From NCBI RefSeq assembly GCF_004352825.1, contig NZ_SJRW01000002.1, positions 62,001 through 126,000 of the forward strand: a stretch of 64,000 nucleotides of DNA, read 5' to 3'. The position numbers were made by a program, and so were the translations under genes. Position 1 is the first letter of the stretch. Each line of letters begins with the position of its first letter. Source of the stretch: Luteimonas arsenica (GTDB lineage: Bacteria; Pseudomonadota; Gammaproteobacteria; Xanthomonadales; Xanthomonadaceae). This document shows, piece by piece, positions 62,913 to 64,000 of this stretch. The notes beneath the pieces are model-generated. The model made no database searches. It was given only the letters and a program-made list of their open reading frames with translations, and was not told the DNA's origin.

Positions 62913-64000
62913 CCGGCTCGCTTCGGCGCCCCGTGCGGCCACCTCGGTGGCGGTGCCGGCGCGCGCGGACGCCGCCGTCGGCGCGGACTGGGCCGACGCC
63001 GGGCCGGGGCCGCAGGCCTGCGCGACCGCATCGGGGCGTGTCCACTGCGAGCGCAGGCAATCGGCTTCGGTCACCAGCGGATGTCCGGCGCCCAACCGCC
63101 CGCGGTGCCGGGCGTCGAATCCCGCCAGCAGGTCGCCGGCGCGCGTGCGGTCGCCGAGGGCGAAGGCCGTCCGCGCCCAGCGCAGGCTGCGCAGGCCGGC
63201 CATGCGGTCGTCGCCCTGCGTCCCGGGACCGTGCAGTGCCGACTGCAGCCGCTCGCCCGCGGTGCGGTGGTCGCCCGACATGGCCTCGGCCCAGGCCAGG
63301 TCGGCCTCCGCGCGCAGCCTGAGCGGATGGTCCGGCGACAGCCTGGCCTCCCAGGCCCGGATCTGGCCGCGCAGGATCGCGGCCGCCTGCGCCCACTCGC
63401 CGCGCCGCAGCCTCAGTTCGGCGCGCCAGGCCTGCGGCATCTGCGCCTCGACCTGGTCGCCGCCCTGGTTCTCGGAAAAGAGCGCATGCGCGGCCAGCAG
63501 CAGGGTTTCGGCGCGGTCGTAGTCGCCGAGCTCCACCAGCACGCTGCCCAGCGAGTTGTAGGCCCAGGCGGTCCAGGTGCTGCGCTCGCCGCCTTCGCGC
63601 GCGATCTCCAGCAGGGCGAGGAAGTGCTGCTTCGCCTCGCGGTGGCGGCCGAGGGCACGCTGGGCCAGCCCAAGAGCCCACTGCAGCTCGCCCGACAGCC
63701 GGGGTGCATCCACGAAGGCATCGTCCCGGTGCAGCGGGAGCAGGATCGCCAGCGCTTCGGCGTGGCGCCCCTGCTCGCTGCGCAATTGCGCCAGCTTGAG
63801 CTGGGCCAGTGCCTCGCGGTCCCGGCCTCCGCGCGCCTCCGCGAGCGCCGTGGCGCAGACCGCCTCCGCCTCCTCGAGGCGATTGCTGATCCGGTACACG
63901 TCGCACAGCGCGGTCCCGGCCCGGACCAGCGCATCGACGTGCCGTTTCCCGAGCGGCCGGTACAGGGCGCGGGCGCGTTCGAAGGCCGCCGCCGCTTCCG
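62910..64000 (-). CDS. TPR-repeat protein, 5' end beyond window
   Basis: About 363 C-terminal residues are visible; the frame stays open to the right edge, where it reads AFERARALYRPLGKRHVDALV. Helical TPR units follow one another, for example ALAQLKLAQLRSEQGRHAEAL, AYNSLGSVLVELGDYDRAETLL and MAGLRSLRWARTAFALGDRTRA. The tail of about 40 residues is Ala-rich. The missing N-terminus could hold a kinase or winged-helix domain, as in similar proteins, so no function is assigned. Confidence 0.75.
   Translation of the reverse strand, partial: EAAAAFERARALYRPLGKRHVDALVRAGTALCDVYRISNRLEEAEAVCATALAEARGGRDREALAQLKLAQLRSEQGRHAEALAILLPLHRDDAFVDAPRLSGELQWALGLAQRALGRHREAKQHFLALLEIAREGGERSTWTAWAYNSLGSVLVELGDYDRAETLLLAAHALFSENQGGDQVEAQMPQAWRAELRLRRGEWAQAAAILRGQIRAWEARLSPDHPLRLRAEADLAWAEAMSGDHRTAGERLQSALHGPGTQGDDRMAGLRSLRWARTAFALGDRTRAGDLLAGFDARHRGRLGAGHPLVTEADCLRSQWTRPDAVAQACGPGPASAQSAPTAASARAGTATEVAARGAEASR

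Overview
The window is high-GC, densely coded DNA that reads as a gammaproteobacterial chromosome of the Lysobacteraceae/Xanthomonadaceae (Luteimonas-, Lysobacter- or Pseudoxanthomonas-like). The evidence is the gene content (bioB-bioF-transporter-bioH-bioC order, RdgC, TtcA, YgjP, two-gene GlyRS, TamA/TamB, TatABC), an effector with the Xanthomonadales-type XVIPCD type IV secretion tail, a GTAG-type REP palindrome, and many genes whose start codon lies about six bases behind a -10-like hexamer (probably leaderless mRNAs). No integrase, insertion sequence, CRISPR array or phage gene was seen.

Layout. 1-5331: a class I ribonucleotide reductase operon on the minus strand (nrdA, nrdB, flavodoxin, thioredoxin-like, thioesterase). 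Its 540-base leader holds a sigma70-like promoter bracketed by two candidate NrdR boxes and a cobalamin riboswitch. 5431-11727: a ToxR/CadC-like winged-helix regulator with TPRs, a secreted HAF-repeat protein and a secreted lipase-like hydrolase. 11738-15666: a REP element, zapE, two hydrolase/nuclease genes and a membrane cytochrome c. 15767-20347: an FAD monooxygenase, an exported hypothetical protein, tRNA-Arg(CCG), and an effector-immunity pair (Tle1/DUF2235-like lipase with XVIPCD, preceded by a lipoprotein gene). 20454-28841: ubiA, an MFS transporter, comF and the biotin operon. 28936-36024: small exported and envelope proteins, YdcF, a PLP dehydratase, a Tyr/Gly-rich lipoprotein, mnmG, a CDF transporter, a 59-residue Cys-rich protein and a DsbB-like protein. 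36183-43476: a propeller-sensor diguanylate cyclase, tex, a DUF2007 protein and a sialidase-like lipoprotein. 43493-52443: tamB-tamA and glyS-glyQ. 52555-57455: an amidotransferase, membrane proteins, tatABC and a SYLF protein. 57609-64000: hemH behind a tiny overlapping upstream ORF, a hydrolase, a lipoprotein, YgjP, rdgC, ttcA and a truncated TPR protein.

Most interesting points. (1) nrdAB, a B12-independent class I reductase, appears to be under both NrdR and adenosylcobalamin control; this predicts a B12-dependent reductase elsewhere in the genome. (2) The lipase effector and lipoprotein pair next to tRNA-Arg looks like an undescribed member of the antibacterial X-T4SS effector repertoire; no secretion machinery lies in the window. 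(3) hemH appears coupled to a Pro-Pro-containing 11-codon uORF. (4) A textbook terminator points the 'wrong' way in front of mnmG, suggesting an unannotated minus-strand RNA. All functional assignments come from reading motifs; no database search was run.
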